A stretch of 64,000 nucleotides of DNA from Arthrobacter psychrochitiniphilus (GCF_003185915.1 NZ_QHLZ01000007.1:62001-126000); one strand, 5' to 3'. Counted from the first letter of the stretch, positions 8,833 through 17,985 are shown. Made by a program: numbers and translations. The notes: generated by a model not told the origin, from the letters alone.

Positions 8833-9743
8833 GACTTGCCTTCATTATGAGCGAGTTGGGAAGTGGCCTGCGCCGCAACCTGACGATGGTCATTTCAGTG
8901 ATTCTGGTGACGTTTGTGTCGCTGACGTTCGTGGGAACGGCCGGACTCTTGCAGATGCAGATTGGCCAGCTCAAAGGATTTTGGTATGACAAGGTCCAGG
9001 TCACCATTTACCTGTGCACCGACATTCCTGCGAACACCAACTGCGTTTCCGGCCCGGTCACGGATGAGCAGAAGACAACCATTGAGGATCTGCTGGAATC
9101 ACCGGCTGTGAAGCCTTATGTGGAGACATGGACGTTTGAGTCCCAGGAGGAGGCGCTGGGCCACTTCCAGGAACAGTTTGCCAACTCACCCATGGTGGAC
9201 TCGGTGGAAGCTGCCAACCTGCCATCCTCATACCGCATCAAGCTGACCGATCCGACGAAGTACCAGATCATCAACGAGACCTTCGCGGCAACCCCGGGCG
9301 TGGATTCCGTGGTGGATCAGCGCAAGGTGCTGAATAAGCTGTTCTCCTGGATGAACATTGCCACCTATGTGGCCATGGGAGTTGCTGCTCTCATGACCAT
9401 TTGTGCGGCGCTGCTGATTGCCACCACCATCAGACTGTCGGCACAATCGCGAACCCGAGAGATTGAAATCATGCGCCTGGTGGGCGCCTCACGGACTGTC
9501 ATCCAGCTACCCTTTGTGCTGGAAGGTGTCATTGCAGCCACAATAGGGGCGCTTTTGGCCTCAGGCGCGGTCTGGTCCATTGTGCACTTCTTCTTTGGCG
9601 GTTACCTGGCCTCTTCCAGTTCCGGAACCCCCTACATCTCAACGGCTGATGCCTTTGTGATCTACCCGGTCCTGATACTGCTGGGAATCGTCTTGGCAGG
9701 CATCGCATCAGCCGTTTCGTTGCGTAAAAATCTCAAAGTGTAA
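8829..9743 (+). CDS. ftsX: Cell-division membrane protein FtsX
   Basis: 304 residues from a GTG overlapping the ftsE stop. It has a first membrane helix after a short cytoplasmic RRNL segment, then a large extracytoplasmic loop (about residues 50-165) containing the pair Cys-x(6)-Cys in YLCTDIPANTNC, then three membrane helices. FtsX carries the ATP-driven signal from FtsE across the membrane to a wall hydrolase. The adjacent M23 peptidase is the natural candidate partner. Confidence 0.95.
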   Translation: MRLAFIMSELGSGLRRNLTMVISVILVTFVSLTFVGTAGLLQMQIGQLKGFWYDKVQVTIYLCTDIPANTNCVSGPVTDEQKTTIEDLLESPAVKPYVETWTFESQEEALGHFQEQFANSPMVDSVEAANLPSSYRIKLTDPTKYQIINETFAATPGVDSVVDQRKVLNKLFSWMNIATYVAMGVAALMTICAALLIATTIRLSAQSRTREIEIMRLVGASRTVIQLPFVLEGVIAATIGALLASGAVWSIVHFFFGGYLASSSSGTPYISTADAFVIYPVLILLGIVLAGIASAVSLRKNLKV

Positions 9744-9819
9744 GGTAGGTAGGGGCCTTGTTACCGAGGAGGCCCCTGTGACTGGAGTTGTTAGTGTCAA
9801 TCGTCAAGGAGCTCAAGGC

Positions 9820-11292
9820 ATGAATTCGAAATCAAGCGGGGGAATTGGAACCGTGAAATCCCCCCGGCTTGGGCGTTCTCTGCCCGGGTCCCGAGCGCTG
9901 CGGCACCGTTTCGGTGCTGCCATTGCAGCTCTTCTCGCCGTGGGTTTACTGGGGCTTGTGCCCCCCGCCCAGGCCGACGATCTTGGCGATCAGGCCAGCG
10001 CCCTTGAACAGCAGGCTCACGATGTTCAAGCATCGCTTGAGTTTGTGGACTCCGGGATTGCCAAGTCTGCCGCGGATCTTGTCATGTTCCAGGGCCAGCT
10101 TCCAGGTGCCCAGGCGGCGCTGACACAGGCACAGAGCCGCGTGAGCGCGGCAACGGCTGAGGTTAACTCCCTCGCAGCACGGATGGATCTTGCCCAGCAG
10201 AACAAGGACAAGATCACAGCCCAAATAGCCACGGATGCCAAGAAGGCCACCGAAACAAAGGCGCTGATTGGCCAGATCGCCGCCCAGTCTTACAAGGCTG
10301 GCGGCTTGCCCGCCAACCTGACCTTGATTCTGGGCGCTGAATCCACCACGGACTTGGCTAACTCCATAGACTTGGCCGAACAGGCCTTGCGCAGCCAGAC
10401 CGCGGCTCTGGAAGAGTTGACGGCACAGAAGGCAACCAACCAGAATGCCCAGGCTCGTCTGGTAGCGGTGGAAGCTGAAATCACTGACTTGAAGTCGCAG
10501 GCCGATGCGGCACTTATTGCCGAACAGAGCGCCCGTGATGCTGCCGCCACGCAAAAAGCCACAGTTGATAAGCTCATCACCGATTCAGCTTCACTGAATG
10601 CCAAATTAGAAGCTCAAAAGCCGCAGATCCAGGCCAAGCTCAAGGAAGTTCAGGGCAAAAAGGCTGCTGTTGCCGCTGAAATCGCGGAGATTCAGCGCAA
10701 AGAGCGTGAAGCTGCCGCGGCCGCTGCCAAGGCAGAAGCCGAACGGATTGCCCGTGCGCAGGCAGCAGCAGCCGCAGCCGCAGCAGGTAACAATAACGGT
10801 GGCGGTGGCGGTGGTGGCAATAGCTTCGTGCCTCCGCCCTACGTGCCGCCAGCACCGGGTAACCCCTCCGCGTTCGGACTCCAGCACCCCTTCTCCGTCA
10901 ATGTCCCCATTACCTCCGGTTTCGGCTGGCGGCAAACACCTGCTGGCACCATCGACTTCAACGGCACGGGCGGCTACGTCCACACTGGCATTGACTTCGG
11001 CGCCACGTGCGGTACCCCCGTGTACGCGGCAGCAGCGGGCACCGTGGTCATGGCTGGCTGGGATGTTTGGGGAGGTGGCTGGGGTGTCAAGATCAGCCAC
11101 GGTGTCATTCAAGGGAACGCTCTCCTGACGGCCTATTACCACAACACCAATGTCCAGGTCAGCAATGGCCAAAAGGTCAGTCGCGGCCAGTTGATCGCCA
11201 TCTCCGGTGGAACAGGCAACTCCACCGGTTGCCACGCGCACTTTGAAACGTGGCTCAACGGTGTTGCTGTTGATCCCATGACCTTGCTCTAG
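9820..11292 (+). CDS. EnvC-like coiled-coil M23 peptidase
   Basis: 490 residues from ATG 9820, chosen because AAGGAG lies 8 bases upstream (9806-9811); the frame opens earlier at 9778. A signal peptide (RFGAAIAALLAVGLLGLVPPAQA) leads to a long coiled coil of Ala/Gln/Lys-rich heptads (about residues 50-310), a Gly/Asn/Pro linker, and a C-terminal LytM/M23 domain with the zinc ligands HTGIDFG and CHAHFE intact. This is the layout of FtsEX-activated hydrolases or activators (EnvC-type). The gene follows ftsX directly, which supports a shared role in septal wall splitting. Unlike EnvC, the zinc motifs look complete, so it may itself be an active endopeptidase. Confidence 0.88.
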   Translation: MNSKSSGGIGTVKSPRLGRSLPGSRALRHRFGAAIAALLAVGLLGLVPPAQADDLGDQASALEQQAHDVQASLEFVDSGIAKSAADLVMFQGQLPGAQAALTQAQSRVSAATAEVNSLAARMDLAQQNKDKITAQIATDAKKATETKALIGQIAAQSYKAGGLPANLTLILGAESTTDLANSIDLAEQALRSQTAALEELTAQKATNQNAQARLVAVEAEITDLKSQADAALIAEQSARDAAATQKATVDKLITDSASLNAKLEAQKPQIQAKLKEVQGKKAAVAAEIAEIQRKEREAAAAAAKAEAERIARAQAAAAAAAAGNNNGGGGGGGNSFVPPPYVPPAPGNPSAFGLQHPFSVNVPITSGFGWRQTPAGTIDFNGTGGYVHTGIDFGATCGTPVYAAAAGTVVMAGWDVWGGGWGVKISHGVIQGNALLTAYYHNTNVQVSNGQKVSRGQLIAISGGTGNSTGCHAHFETWLNGVAVDPMTLL

Positions 11293-11324
11293 GCTCTAGA
11301 AAAACCGCTTTTTGTACCACCCGG

Positions 11325-11364
11325 CAGGCCCGGCTGAGAGTTGCATGACCCTCAGCCGGGCCTG
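11325..11364 (+). terminator. Strong hairpin after the M23 peptidase gene
   Basis: CAGGCCCGGCTGAG (11325-11338) pairs perfectly with CTCAGCCGGGCCTG (11351-11364), a 14-bp stem with a 12-base loop, 32 bases after the peptidase stop. The following bases (GCGTTGTTAG) are only mildly T-rich, which is common for actinobacterial terminators. Confidence 0.65.
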
Positions 11365-11428
11365 GCGTTGTTAGACTTATACCTTGCGCCGCTGATGCGG
11401 CACCCAACCATCCGTGAAGGAGCCAGCT

Positions 11429-11905
11429 GTGCCGAAGGAAAGTGGCCTGAAGGTAGTGGCCACCAATCGCAAGGCCCGGCATGACTACCTCGTCATGGAT
11501 ACCTTTGAGGCCGGGTTGGTCTTGATGGGCACCGAAGTGAAATCGTTGCGTGAAGGCCGGGCCTCCCTGGTTGATGGCTTTGCCACCTTCTACGGAGATG
11601 AACTATGGCTTGAGGGTGTTTACATCCCCGAGTATCTAAATGGAAGCTGGACCAACCACACAGCCCGCCGCCGCCGCAAGCTGCTGTTGCACCGTGAAGA
11701 GTTGGAAAAGATTGAACGTAAAACCCGCGAATCCGGGTTCACCATCGTGCCCCTGCAGCTGTACTTCAAGGACAGCCGCGCCAAGGTGGAAATTGCCATT
11801 GCTCGCGGTAAGAAGGATTACGACAAACGCCACGCCCTGCGTGAACAGCAGGACAACCGTGAGGCGCTCCGTGCCATGCGCGAGAAGAACCGCGGCAGCG
11901 AGTAG
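11429..11905 (+). CDS. smpB: SsrA-binding protein SmpB
   Basis: 158 residues from GTG 11429, set by AAGGAG at 11417-11422; the frame opening at 11414 would leave no ribosome site. Family landmarks are [29 protein letters not shown] and the basic C-terminal tail ([13 protein letters not shown]). SmpB binds the tRNA-like part of tmRNA and brings it to stalled ribosomes. The tmRNA gene itself lies 1.5 kb downstream. Confidence 0.97.
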   Translation: MPKESGLKVVATNRKARHDYLVMDTFEAGLVLMGTEVKSLREGRASLVDGFATFYGDELWLEGVYIPEYLNGSWTNHTARRRRKLLLHREELEKIERKTRESGFTIVPLQLYFKDSRAKVEIAIARGKKDYDKRHALREQQDNREALRAMREKNRGSE

Positions 11906-12030
11906 GCAAGCAGGTTAGACCATGACGCGTGCTGGGCTTGAGAGCCCATCTCACCGGACGGTTTTATGAGTTGTTTGTGGGTGGTGTGTCCTAAGCTGAC
12001 AGGTGAAGCATCTGTGGCGGAAGGAGGATC

Positions 12031-13332
12031 GTGACTGCGCTAAAAGATAAACGCTGGTGGATCGGCGCCCTTGGGCTTGTTGTTGTTGCGCTGGTGGTAT
12101 TTTTTACCCTCCAATTCTTTCGCAACAATGCCCCTCAGATATCGCCCGCCAGTACTGCGCCCGCCAGTACCGCGCCGGCACAGACCGGCCCACCCGCCAC
12201 CAGCACGGCCCCGCGGTCATCGTCCCCAGGCAACGCCTCGGTGCCCCCAACGCAGGCAAGTGTGGCTCCTGCGCCACCTGCGCCAAGCTTGGCTGAGGCA
12301 AAACTGGCGGCTATGACGTTAGAACAACGGGTGGGTCAAACGCTCATGGTTTCCTCGCCCGTGACCGGGGCAGACGCTGATTCTTTGTACGCCTTGGACA
12401 CCCTGTACGTGGGCAATATTTTCATGGCGGGCCGCAGCGCGGTGGGGCAGGCCGGGATTGGAGCGGAAGTGGCTGCCATTACGGGTCATGTTTCCGGCTC
12501 GAGGACAGAGGGTGCGCGGCCATTCGTTGCTACCGACCAGGAAGGCGGGTTCGTGCAGATCATGCGCGGGCCAGGTTTTGCGCAGATACCCCAGGCCATT
12601 GAGCAAGGTCAGCTTTCGCCCGCGGAACTGCTCCGTGAGGCCACGGTGTGGGGGCAAGAGCTGGCCGCCGTGGGGGTCACCGTGAATTTGGCTCCCGTGC
12701 TGGACACAGTGCCCAGCGCAGAGTTCGCGCCACTGAACGCACCCATTGGGACCTTCGGACGCGAGTTTGGTTACACGCCCGCGGCAGTTTCGAGCCACGG
12801 GTTGGCTTTTGCTCAAGGCATGATGGATGCGGGCGTAGAGCCTACTGTGAAACATTTTCCGGGTCTGGGGCGGGTGACTGAAAATACTGATGTCTCCGCC
12901 GGCGTAACGGATGGCATTACGGTGCGCAATGACACCTATGTGGCCCCGTTCCGGGACGCTGTCAATGCTGGAGTGCCGTGGTTGATGATCTCGAATGCCT
13001 CATACCCGCGCATTGATCCGAACAATATGGCCCCGTTCTCCCGGATCATTGTGCACGACATGGTGCGTGGGGACCTCGGCTTCAAGGGTGTCATCATCAG
13101 CGACGATATTTGTAACGCCGTCCAAGTCTCGTCAGTACCAGTCTCACAGCGTGGCGTGCTTTTCCTGGAAGCTGGCGGCACCATGGCGTTGTGTACCAAT
13201 CAGGGATTGATGCCGCAAATGTATGCGGGCATGGTTGACGCTGCCCGGACGGATCCCGCTTTTGCCGCAACAATTGACGCTGCGGCGCTGCTGATTCTGC
13301 AGCAAAAGCAAGCCAAGGGCCTCATTGACTAG
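12031..13332 (+). CDS. Glycoside hydrolase family 3, LpqI/NagZ-like
   Basis: 433 residues from GTG 12031, with AAGGAGG at 12021-12027. An N-terminal membrane anchor (ALGLVVVALVVFFTLQFF) and a Pro/Ala/Thr-rich linker (about residues 35-90) lead to a GH3 TIM-barrel domain with ATDQEGGFVQ, VKHFPGLGRVTENTD and VIISDDICN. The Asp of ISDD is the expected nucleophile. Bacterial NagZ enzymes carry a KHFPGHG...DSH loop; here the loop reads KHFPGLG...TENTD, as I recall for the actinobacterial LpqI lineage. Likely an extracytoplasmic beta-N-acetylglucosaminidase or phosphorylase acting on wall sugars. It sits between smpB and ssrA. Confidence 0.85.
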   Translation: MTALKDKRWWIGALGLVVVALVVFFTLQFFRNNAPQISPASTAPASTAPAQTGPPATSTAPRSSSPGNASVPPTQASVAPAPPAPSLAEAKLAAMTLEQRVGQTLMVSSPVTGADADSLYALDTLYVGNIFMAGRSAVGQAGIGAEVAAITGHVSGSRTEGARPFVATDQEGGFVQIMRGPGFAQIPQAIEQGQLSPAELLREATVWGQELAAVGVTVNLAPVLDTVPSAEFAPLNAPIGTFGREFGYTPAAVSSHGLAFAQGMMDAGVEPTVKHFPGLGRVTENTDVSAGVTDGITVRNDTYVAPFRDAVNAGVPWLMISNASYPRIDPNNMAPFSRIIVHDMVRGDLGFKGVIISDDICNAVQVSSVPVSQRGVLFLEAGGTMALCTNQGLMPQMYAGMVDAARTDPAFAATIDAAALLILQQKQAKGLID

Positions 13333-13425
13333 CCCGAAGGAATATATTTGGCCCCGCATGCGCTAACATGGATAGTCCACGGACATTTCCCAACGGGCAC
13401 GGTGCGTGGAATTGAAAAAACAATA

Positions 13426-13789
13426 GGGGATGATCGGTTTCGACGGTGTTCGTCGAGACAGGTGAAGCGGGTCGAGGATACAGGGTTATCTCGTAAACGA
13501 TCTCTGTAAAACAATAAGTGCTGAATCAAATCGCACTGACTTCGCTCTTGCTGCCTAAGCAGTAAGACAGTCCGTCAGCCCGGGAATGCTCTCGTCCCGG
13601 ATCCTGACGTCATTTAGAGGGCCACTGCTTCAAACGCTCGTTGTAGGCGTTTGAGGGACTCTTATACAACTGGGCCTGGCAGCTACTTGTTTGCGAGATA
13701 GTTGGGGCCGAGAAAAACCGACGCAAACTGCACCCGGAGAAGCCCTGACAACACAACATCGGACGGGAGTTCAATTCTCCCCATCTCCA
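13426..13789 (+). ncRNA. ssrA: Transfer-messenger RNA (tmRNA)
   Basis: The 5' GGGGATG pairs with the 3' CATCTCC to form the acceptor stem. The tRNA-like 5' segment (GATCGGTTTCGACGGTG) and the T-arm (GGAGTTCAATTCTCCC) are canonical. The tag-coding frame at 13520-13558 reads AESNRTDFALAA followed by TAA, a typical actinobacterial degradation tag ending in ALAA. The 3' CCA is not encoded (the DNA continues CAT), so it would be added after transcription. tmRNA and SmpB rescue stalled ribosomes and tag the product for proteolysis. Mature length is about 364 bases plus CCA. Confidence 0.96.
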
Positions 13790-13802
13790 CATCCCTATTG
13801 GG

Positions 13803-13844
13803 ACCTGTTCCCCACCATAGCGGTGGGGGACAGGTTCTTTTTTG
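13803..13844 (+). terminator. Intrinsic terminator of ssrA
   Basis: ACCTGTTCCCCACC (13803-13816) pairs with GGTGGGGGACAGGT (13822-13835) over a 5-base loop, with one G-U pair, and is followed by TCTTTTTTG. Classical rho-independent terminator 14 bases after the mature tmRNA end. Confidence 0.92.
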
Positions 13845-13872
13845 TTCCGAAGCTTGGTTTTGCGGGTGGGGA

Positions 13873-15270
13873 TTAGCACTCCACCACGTTGACGGCGAGC
13901 CCGCCCAGGGCCGTTTCTTTGTATTTGGAGTTCATATCGCGGCCCGTCTCCCGCATCGTGACGATCACCTCGTCGAGTGAAACCCGGTGCTGCCCGTCGC
14001 CCCACAGCGCCATTTTCGCCGCGTTAATGGCCTTGGCTGCGGCAATGGCGTTGCGCTCAATGCAGGGGATCTGCACCAACCCGCCAATGGGATCGCAGGT
14101 AAGCCCCAGATTGTGCTCCATGGCGATTTCCGCGGCGTTTTCCACCTGCTCCGGCGTACCTCCCATGACCTCGGCAAGACCCGCTGCTGCCATGGACGAC
14201 GCCGATCCCACCTCCCCCTGACAGCCCACCTCCGCACCGGAAATGGAGGCCTGCTCCTTGTACAGGACACCCACAGCCCCGGCCGCGAGGAGAAACTTAA
14301 CCACGACGTCGTCCTTCTCCCGTTGGGTGGCAGTTGCCATCCCGTCGGTGTAGTGGGTGGCGTAGAACATGACTGCCGGGATGATGCCGGCGGCGCCATT
14401 AGTTGGTGCTGTGACCACCCGCCCGCCGGAGGCGTTTTCCTCATTGACGGCCAGTGCCACCAAGTTGACCCACTCCTGCCAGAACTTCGGGTCCCGGTGA
14501 GGGTCCTCCTGCTTGAGGCGGGCATGCCAGTCTGGTGCCCGGCGTCGAACTTTGAGGCCTCCTGGCAGCAACCCGGTGCGGGCCAAAGAAGCGTTCTTGC
14601 ACTCCTCCATGACATCGCGCAAGTGCAGAAGCCCGCTGCGAATATCCAGGGCGCTGCGTTCCACTAGTTCATTGGCATACATGACTGCGCTGAAGTTCGC
14701 GCCGGCGGTGGCGCAATGGCCCAACAGTTCGGCCGCCGTTCTGAAGGGGTAGGGCAGTAGCGCCTTGGAACTCTCCAGCTCGGCCGTGGCGCTATCCACT
14801 TCGCCCTCACGCACAATGAAGCCGCCGCCCACGGAGAAGTAGGTGGCTTCGTGGATGGCACTGTCGGCGTCGTCGAGGACCGCGAATTTCACGCCGTTGG
14901 TGTGGCGCGGCAGGACCGTCAACGGGTGCAGGATCATTTCTTCGGCACCGTAGGCCAACTCGATGCTGCCGGCAAGCAACAAGGGGGCGCCGGTGGCAAA
15001 GGCGGCAAGCCGTGATTCCACCTCCGCAGGGAGGATGAGTTCTGGTTCTCGGCCCTCGAGCCCCAGCAGTACTGCAGTCATGGTGCCGTGGCCGCGGCCA
15101 GTGGCAGCAAGGGATCCATAGAGGTCAACTCGTATAGCAGCAACTCGTGTCAGTACCCCGGCCACTTCGAGTTCGCGGACAAAGGCTGCGGCAGCCCTCA
15201 TCGGTCCCACGGTGTGGGAACTGGAGGGGCCAATTCCTACGGTGAACAGATCAAATACGCCGACGCTCAT
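13873..15270 (-). CDS. sdaA: L-serine ammonia-lyase (iron-sulfur type)
   Basis: 465 residues from the ATG at 15270 ([24 protein letters not shown]), preceded by GGAAGG; the frame opens 32 codons earlier without a ribosome site. The single-chain enzyme deaminates L-serine to pyruvate using a 4Fe-4S cluster. Candidate cluster cysteines are in the segments [36 protein letters not shown] and the C-terminal VVEC. Both the beta and alpha domains are present in one chain, as in most actinobacteria. It is convergent with ssrA. Confidence 0.96.
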   Translation of the reverse strand: MSVGVFDLFTVGIGPSSSHTVGPMRAAAAFVRELEVAGVLTRVAAIRVDLYGSLAATGRGHGTMTAVLLGLEGREPELILPAEVESRLAAFATGAPLLLAGSIELAYGAEEMILHPLTVLPRHTNGVKFAVLDDADSAIHEATYFSVGGGFIVREGEVDSATAELESSKALLPYPFRTAAELLGHCATAGANFSAVMYANELVERSALDIRSGLLHLRDVMEECKNASLARTGLLPGGLKVRRRAPDWHARLKQEDPHRDPKFWQEWVNLVALAVNEENASGGRVVTAPTNGAAGIIPAVMFYATHYTDGMATATQREKDDVVVKFLLAAGAVGVLYKEQASISGAEVGCQGEVGSASSMAAAGLAEVMGGTPEQVENAAEIAMEHNLGLTCDPIGGLVQIPCIERNAIAAAKAINAAKMALWGDGQHRVSLDEVIVTMRETGRDMNSKYKETALGGLAVNVVEC

Positions 15271-15745
15271 GGCAGGGCCTTCCGGGATCATTGGGGCGCA
15301 GAGTCCAGGGTGTTGACCTGCTTTCCCATGGTACCGCCACGCCACGCGCACAGCCCCAGTCCGCACTTATCAGAGCCGGTGGTGAGCTCGAAAATTCATA
15401 GTTTCAAGCTAATGGTCATTTGATGGGCCGGTGGAAGGCCCTGGAAACGCTTATTGAGATGGGCGCTGATTGCACGAAAATCGTGTTCCGCGTTGGAATC
15501 AGCGGCTTCTTTCCGAGTAAGACAAGCTCCTCAGCGTTACTAAGTGAAGGTCCATCAAAAAAGGCAAAGTGAGAGCAAAAAATTGAGTGGTGGTCTGGCT
15601 CTGCAGCCAAACCACCACTCACCCCCAAAGTTTCATGCGAACCCTCGCAACATCCCGTGTTCACACATTCATTATTATGTCAGAGACTAATGGAAAAGTG
15701 TACATCTGGGCTCGAAATAATACATCGAAGTGATTATCAGCGGAC
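15271..15745. other. 475-base intergenic region upstream of sdaA
   Basis: No gene recognised. It should hold the sdaA promoter and leader (minus strand) and the terminator of the 7-TM gene (15585-15620). A nested hairpin is visible: GCTGATT (15465-15471) with AATCAGC (15497-15503), enclosing CACGA/TCGTG (15473-15485). A known riboswitch for glycine or serine metabolism was looked for and not found. Confidence 0.5.
15585..15620 (-). terminator. Intrinsic terminator downstream of the 7-TM gene
   Basis: GAGTGGTGGT with ACCACCACTC, extended inward by TGGCT/AGCCA past one mismatch, with a CTGC loop. On the minus strand it is followed by AATTTTTTGC, a proper U-run. It lies 126 bases beyond the stop of the minus-strand gene ending at 15746, so the transcript has a long 3' tail. 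Confidence 0.85.
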
Positions 15746-16444
15746 TTACTGCTGGGCGGGGCGGCGGATGAAAGAGAACCAGACAAGAGACATCCCGGCC
15801 GCTACGAAGAGAATGGAGCCAAAGGAAAGTAACTGAACAAGGCTGCCCACGGGTAGAGGCGCGAGCTTGAGTACCAGAGTTATGCACACGAGGAAGAACC
15901 CCATGGACAGGCAGGCAGCTGCACTGCGGTCCACCAGGGCATACCCTGCGGAGAGGGCCGTCTTGGCCGTCGCGGGAACAAGTATGGCCGCAGCATAGGC
16001 CGTATAGCTCAGTCCAATCCACATATAGGCCGCCACAGTGGGCTGGTCGCCAAAACGGGTCAATCCAGGGCTGGAGCCCTCCACCTCGGAGAGCAGAAAA
16101 GTGATAAGAATACCCACAGTGCTGGCGGCCAGCACCAGCAGCCCGACTGGCCCTCGGATGAGCTTGAGAGCTCTTGGTGATTTATAGGCCGCAGCGACTC
16201 TGGAGGCCAGTAGAAAAAAGACAGAAAACAAGCTCAGCCGCACAATCACATTCGCCAGATTGTGCCCACCCAAGAGTTTATCCACGGGAAAATAAATACT
16301 GGGAATGCTCAAAGCCACAGCGATGGATGCCAAAGCAAAGATCCAAAATAACCCACGGTTGTGTCCGGACCGTACGGCTGGAAGGCGCCAGGCAGTGCAC
16401 AGGAGGCAAACTCCCAGCACCACCCACTGCAAGATTGAAATCAT
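15746..16444 (-). CDS. Seven-helix membrane protein, MAB_1171c-like
   Basis: 232 residues from the ATG at 16444, which overlaps the stop of the upstream regulator (ATGA); the frame opens 5 codons earlier inside that gene. About seven membrane helices are evenly spaced (near residues 3-22, 32-50, 65-85, 100-122, 140-160, 175-195 and 205-225) with short loops and no enzymatic motif. The layout and the coupling to a helix-turn-helix gene match the MAB_1171c-type putative transporter family of actinobacteria, whose function is unknown. Confidence 0.6.
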   Translation of the reverse strand: MISILQWVVLGVCLLCTAWRLPAVRSGHNRGLFWIFALASIAVALSIPSIYFPVDKLLGGHNLANVIVRLSLFSVFFLLASRVAAAYKSPRALKLIRGPVGLLVLAASTVGILITFLLSEVEGSSPGLTRFGDQPTVAAYMWIGLSYTAYAAAILVPATAKTALSAGYALVDRSAAACLSMGFFLVCITLVLKLAPLPVGSLVQLLSFGSILFVAAGMSLVWFSFIRRPAQQ

Positions 16445-17175
16445 CCGAGATTCTCCCAAATACTTTGAACAGCGGCTCTGTCATCTTCATTGCGGCGCAT
16501 GAGGCGGCCAAGGATTTCGAGCCGCTGAGCGGCGAGGCTAGCTAGAGCGCTGTTTGCGGTCTGCCTCAAGGCGAGTTCTCTAGCATCAGGAGCCCACCCT
16601 GCCTCTGTGGGGGAGAGAAAGCCGGTGGCAACCAGACCGTTGGTCAAGCCCACGTTGGCAATCCGGGCTGTGGCTACCGCAAGCTCTGCTGAGAGCCTAT
16701 TGGCGCTGATTTGGGCTGAGAAGTTCTGGGGTGCCATGTCCGCATCCCGGGCCACTCTCTGACGCAGCTCACCCACATCCACGGCGTCGAGCCAGGCGCG
16801 CACTGAGGATCTGTGCGGCACTGATGTCAATAGCGCAGGCTTAGGGGCCAGGGCGCCCTCTACCTGCGTTTGCCGGTTCAAGATCTCTTGGAGCAGGTCA
16901 TAATCTGAAATTTGGCTCAGCAGCTCAGCTTGCGTAGGCGCTTTGATGCCTGTGGCCAGGTCAGTGAAGAGGGGGAAAGTAGAGAGGGAGGCCACCACGG
17001 GTAGGTTCAAAGCACGGCTGACGGCGGCTACGGTGGCCACTGAAACCCGCCCCCGAACCAGCTGCTGGGCCAAAGTTGAGCGCTTAATGCCGGCGGATCG
17101 GCACACCGCTGCTTGGCTGGTATCGCCAGCAACAGTGCGCAGCCACTGCTGGAAGAGTTTGGCCGGAACTGTCAC
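16441..17175 (-). CDS. Helix-turn-helix regulator paired with the 7-TM protein
   Basis: 244 residues. The N-terminal region (GDTSQAAVCRSAGIKRSTLAQQLVRGRVSVATVAAVSRAL) is a helix-turn-helix of the lambda-repressor/XRE type. The remaining 170 residues are Ala/Leu/Arg-rich and helical, without a recognised ligand domain. It is translationally coupled to the 7-TM gene, so it probably regulates or signals together with it. What it senses is unknown. Confidence 0.65.
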   Translation of the reverse strand: MTVPAKLFQQWLRTVAGDTSQAAVCRSAGIKRSTLAQQLVRGRVSVATVAAVSRALNLPVVASLSTFPLFTDLATGIKAPTQAELLSQISDYDLLQEILNRQTQVEGALAPKPALLTSVPHRSSVRAWLDAVDVGELRQRVARDADMAPQNFSAQISANRLSAELAVATARIANVGLTNGLVATGFLSPTEAGWAPDARELALRQTANSALASLAAQRLEILGRLMRRNEDDRAAVQSIWENLG

Positions 17176-17257
17176 GTCAAAACTCTACTCGATGCAGGCC
17201 TGCAGCGCTGTGGCAAGCCGCGAACAAACCACACCACCCCCACGCCCCGTTGCCTAA

Positions 17258-17650
17258 CTACTGGTCTTGGGAATCGACGATGCCAATAAAACGGCTCCCC
17301 ACGCCGTCGTACTGGCTGCGACGAGAACCGGGCTCAGGCTCAGGCAGCTCCGAAGTTTCATGGAAGTCGCAGATGACATAAGTGAATTCCGGCCACCACT
17401 TTTTGGGGCGGGCCACTTCCAGGAAATCGCACAGGTAGCAGCGCAGATCCACCCAGACCGGACGTTTACCGGTGGCGTTAGCCCGGGATTGCGCCAGCCA
17501 CGCCGGGGGATTGGTGTCAAGGGCGGCAACTTCGGCGGCGCTCAAACGCGAGGGGATACCGTTGCGGGCTGCCATCTCCGGCGGAATATTCAAAGCTTGA
17601 GCCACTTGCCGGCGGTTGAGCGAGACGCGGGGGGAATTGTTGTTTGCCAT
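17258..17650 (-). CDS. Conserved actinobacterial protein with a putative zinc ribbon
   Basis: 130 residues from ATG 17650 (MANNNSPRVSLNRRQVAQAL); the frame opens 29 codons earlier in unrelated sequence. The N-terminal half contains a small helical DNA-binding-like region (VAQALNIPPEMAARNGIPSRLSAAEVAALDTNPPAWLA) loosely similar to the DUF5997 family. The C-terminal half has CYLC and, 19 residues later, CDFH, a possible zinc ribbon. Divergent from the DUF4193 gene. Function unknown. Confidence 0.55.
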   Translation of the reverse strand: MANNNSPRVSLNRRQVAQALNIPPEMAARNGIPSRLSAAEVAALDTNPPAWLAQSRANATGKRPVWVDLRCYLCDFLEVARPKKWWPEFTYVICDFHETSELPEPEPGSRRSQYDGVGSRFIGIVDSQDQ

Positions 17651-17985
17651 GGTGCTATCAAGAATAGGTCTAAGCCTGCGCGCTGGCGATTCCTGCTCTC
17701 CGGCAGGGCACCGCAAAAGCTGCGTGGAGCACGCCAAACACGCTCGGATGGCGCTCTATGGGGTCCAAACGGGGCCCTCGGGAGGGTGATAATCGCCACA
17801 AATTACCCGTGGCGCAGGGCGCCGTGAGAGCAAATTTTGCGAGAATACAACAAATTCCCATACCATCCCCTATGCTGTGGGAAAACATCGAGGAATTTAA
17901 GGCGCGTTTCCAGCTTTCTAGGGCTAGGATGGGGCGCTGAAAGACCCCGCCACTACCACGAGTACTTCAGGAGTTTGAAAACCGC
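17651..17985. other. 335-base divergent intergenic region
   Basis: It separates the minus-strand zinc-ribbon gene from the plus-strand DUF4193 gene and must hold both promoters. No RNA gene, strong hairpin or recognisable operator was seen. Confidence 0.5.

Noticed and set aside
10606..11241. Long minus-strand frame opposite the M23 peptidase gene
   Set aside because: It mirrors the Ala-rich coiled coil and linker of the real gene and has no ribosome site.
15271..15560. Glycine or other known riboswitch upstream of sdaA
   Set aside because: Conserved core segments of glycine riboswitches were not found on the minus strand.
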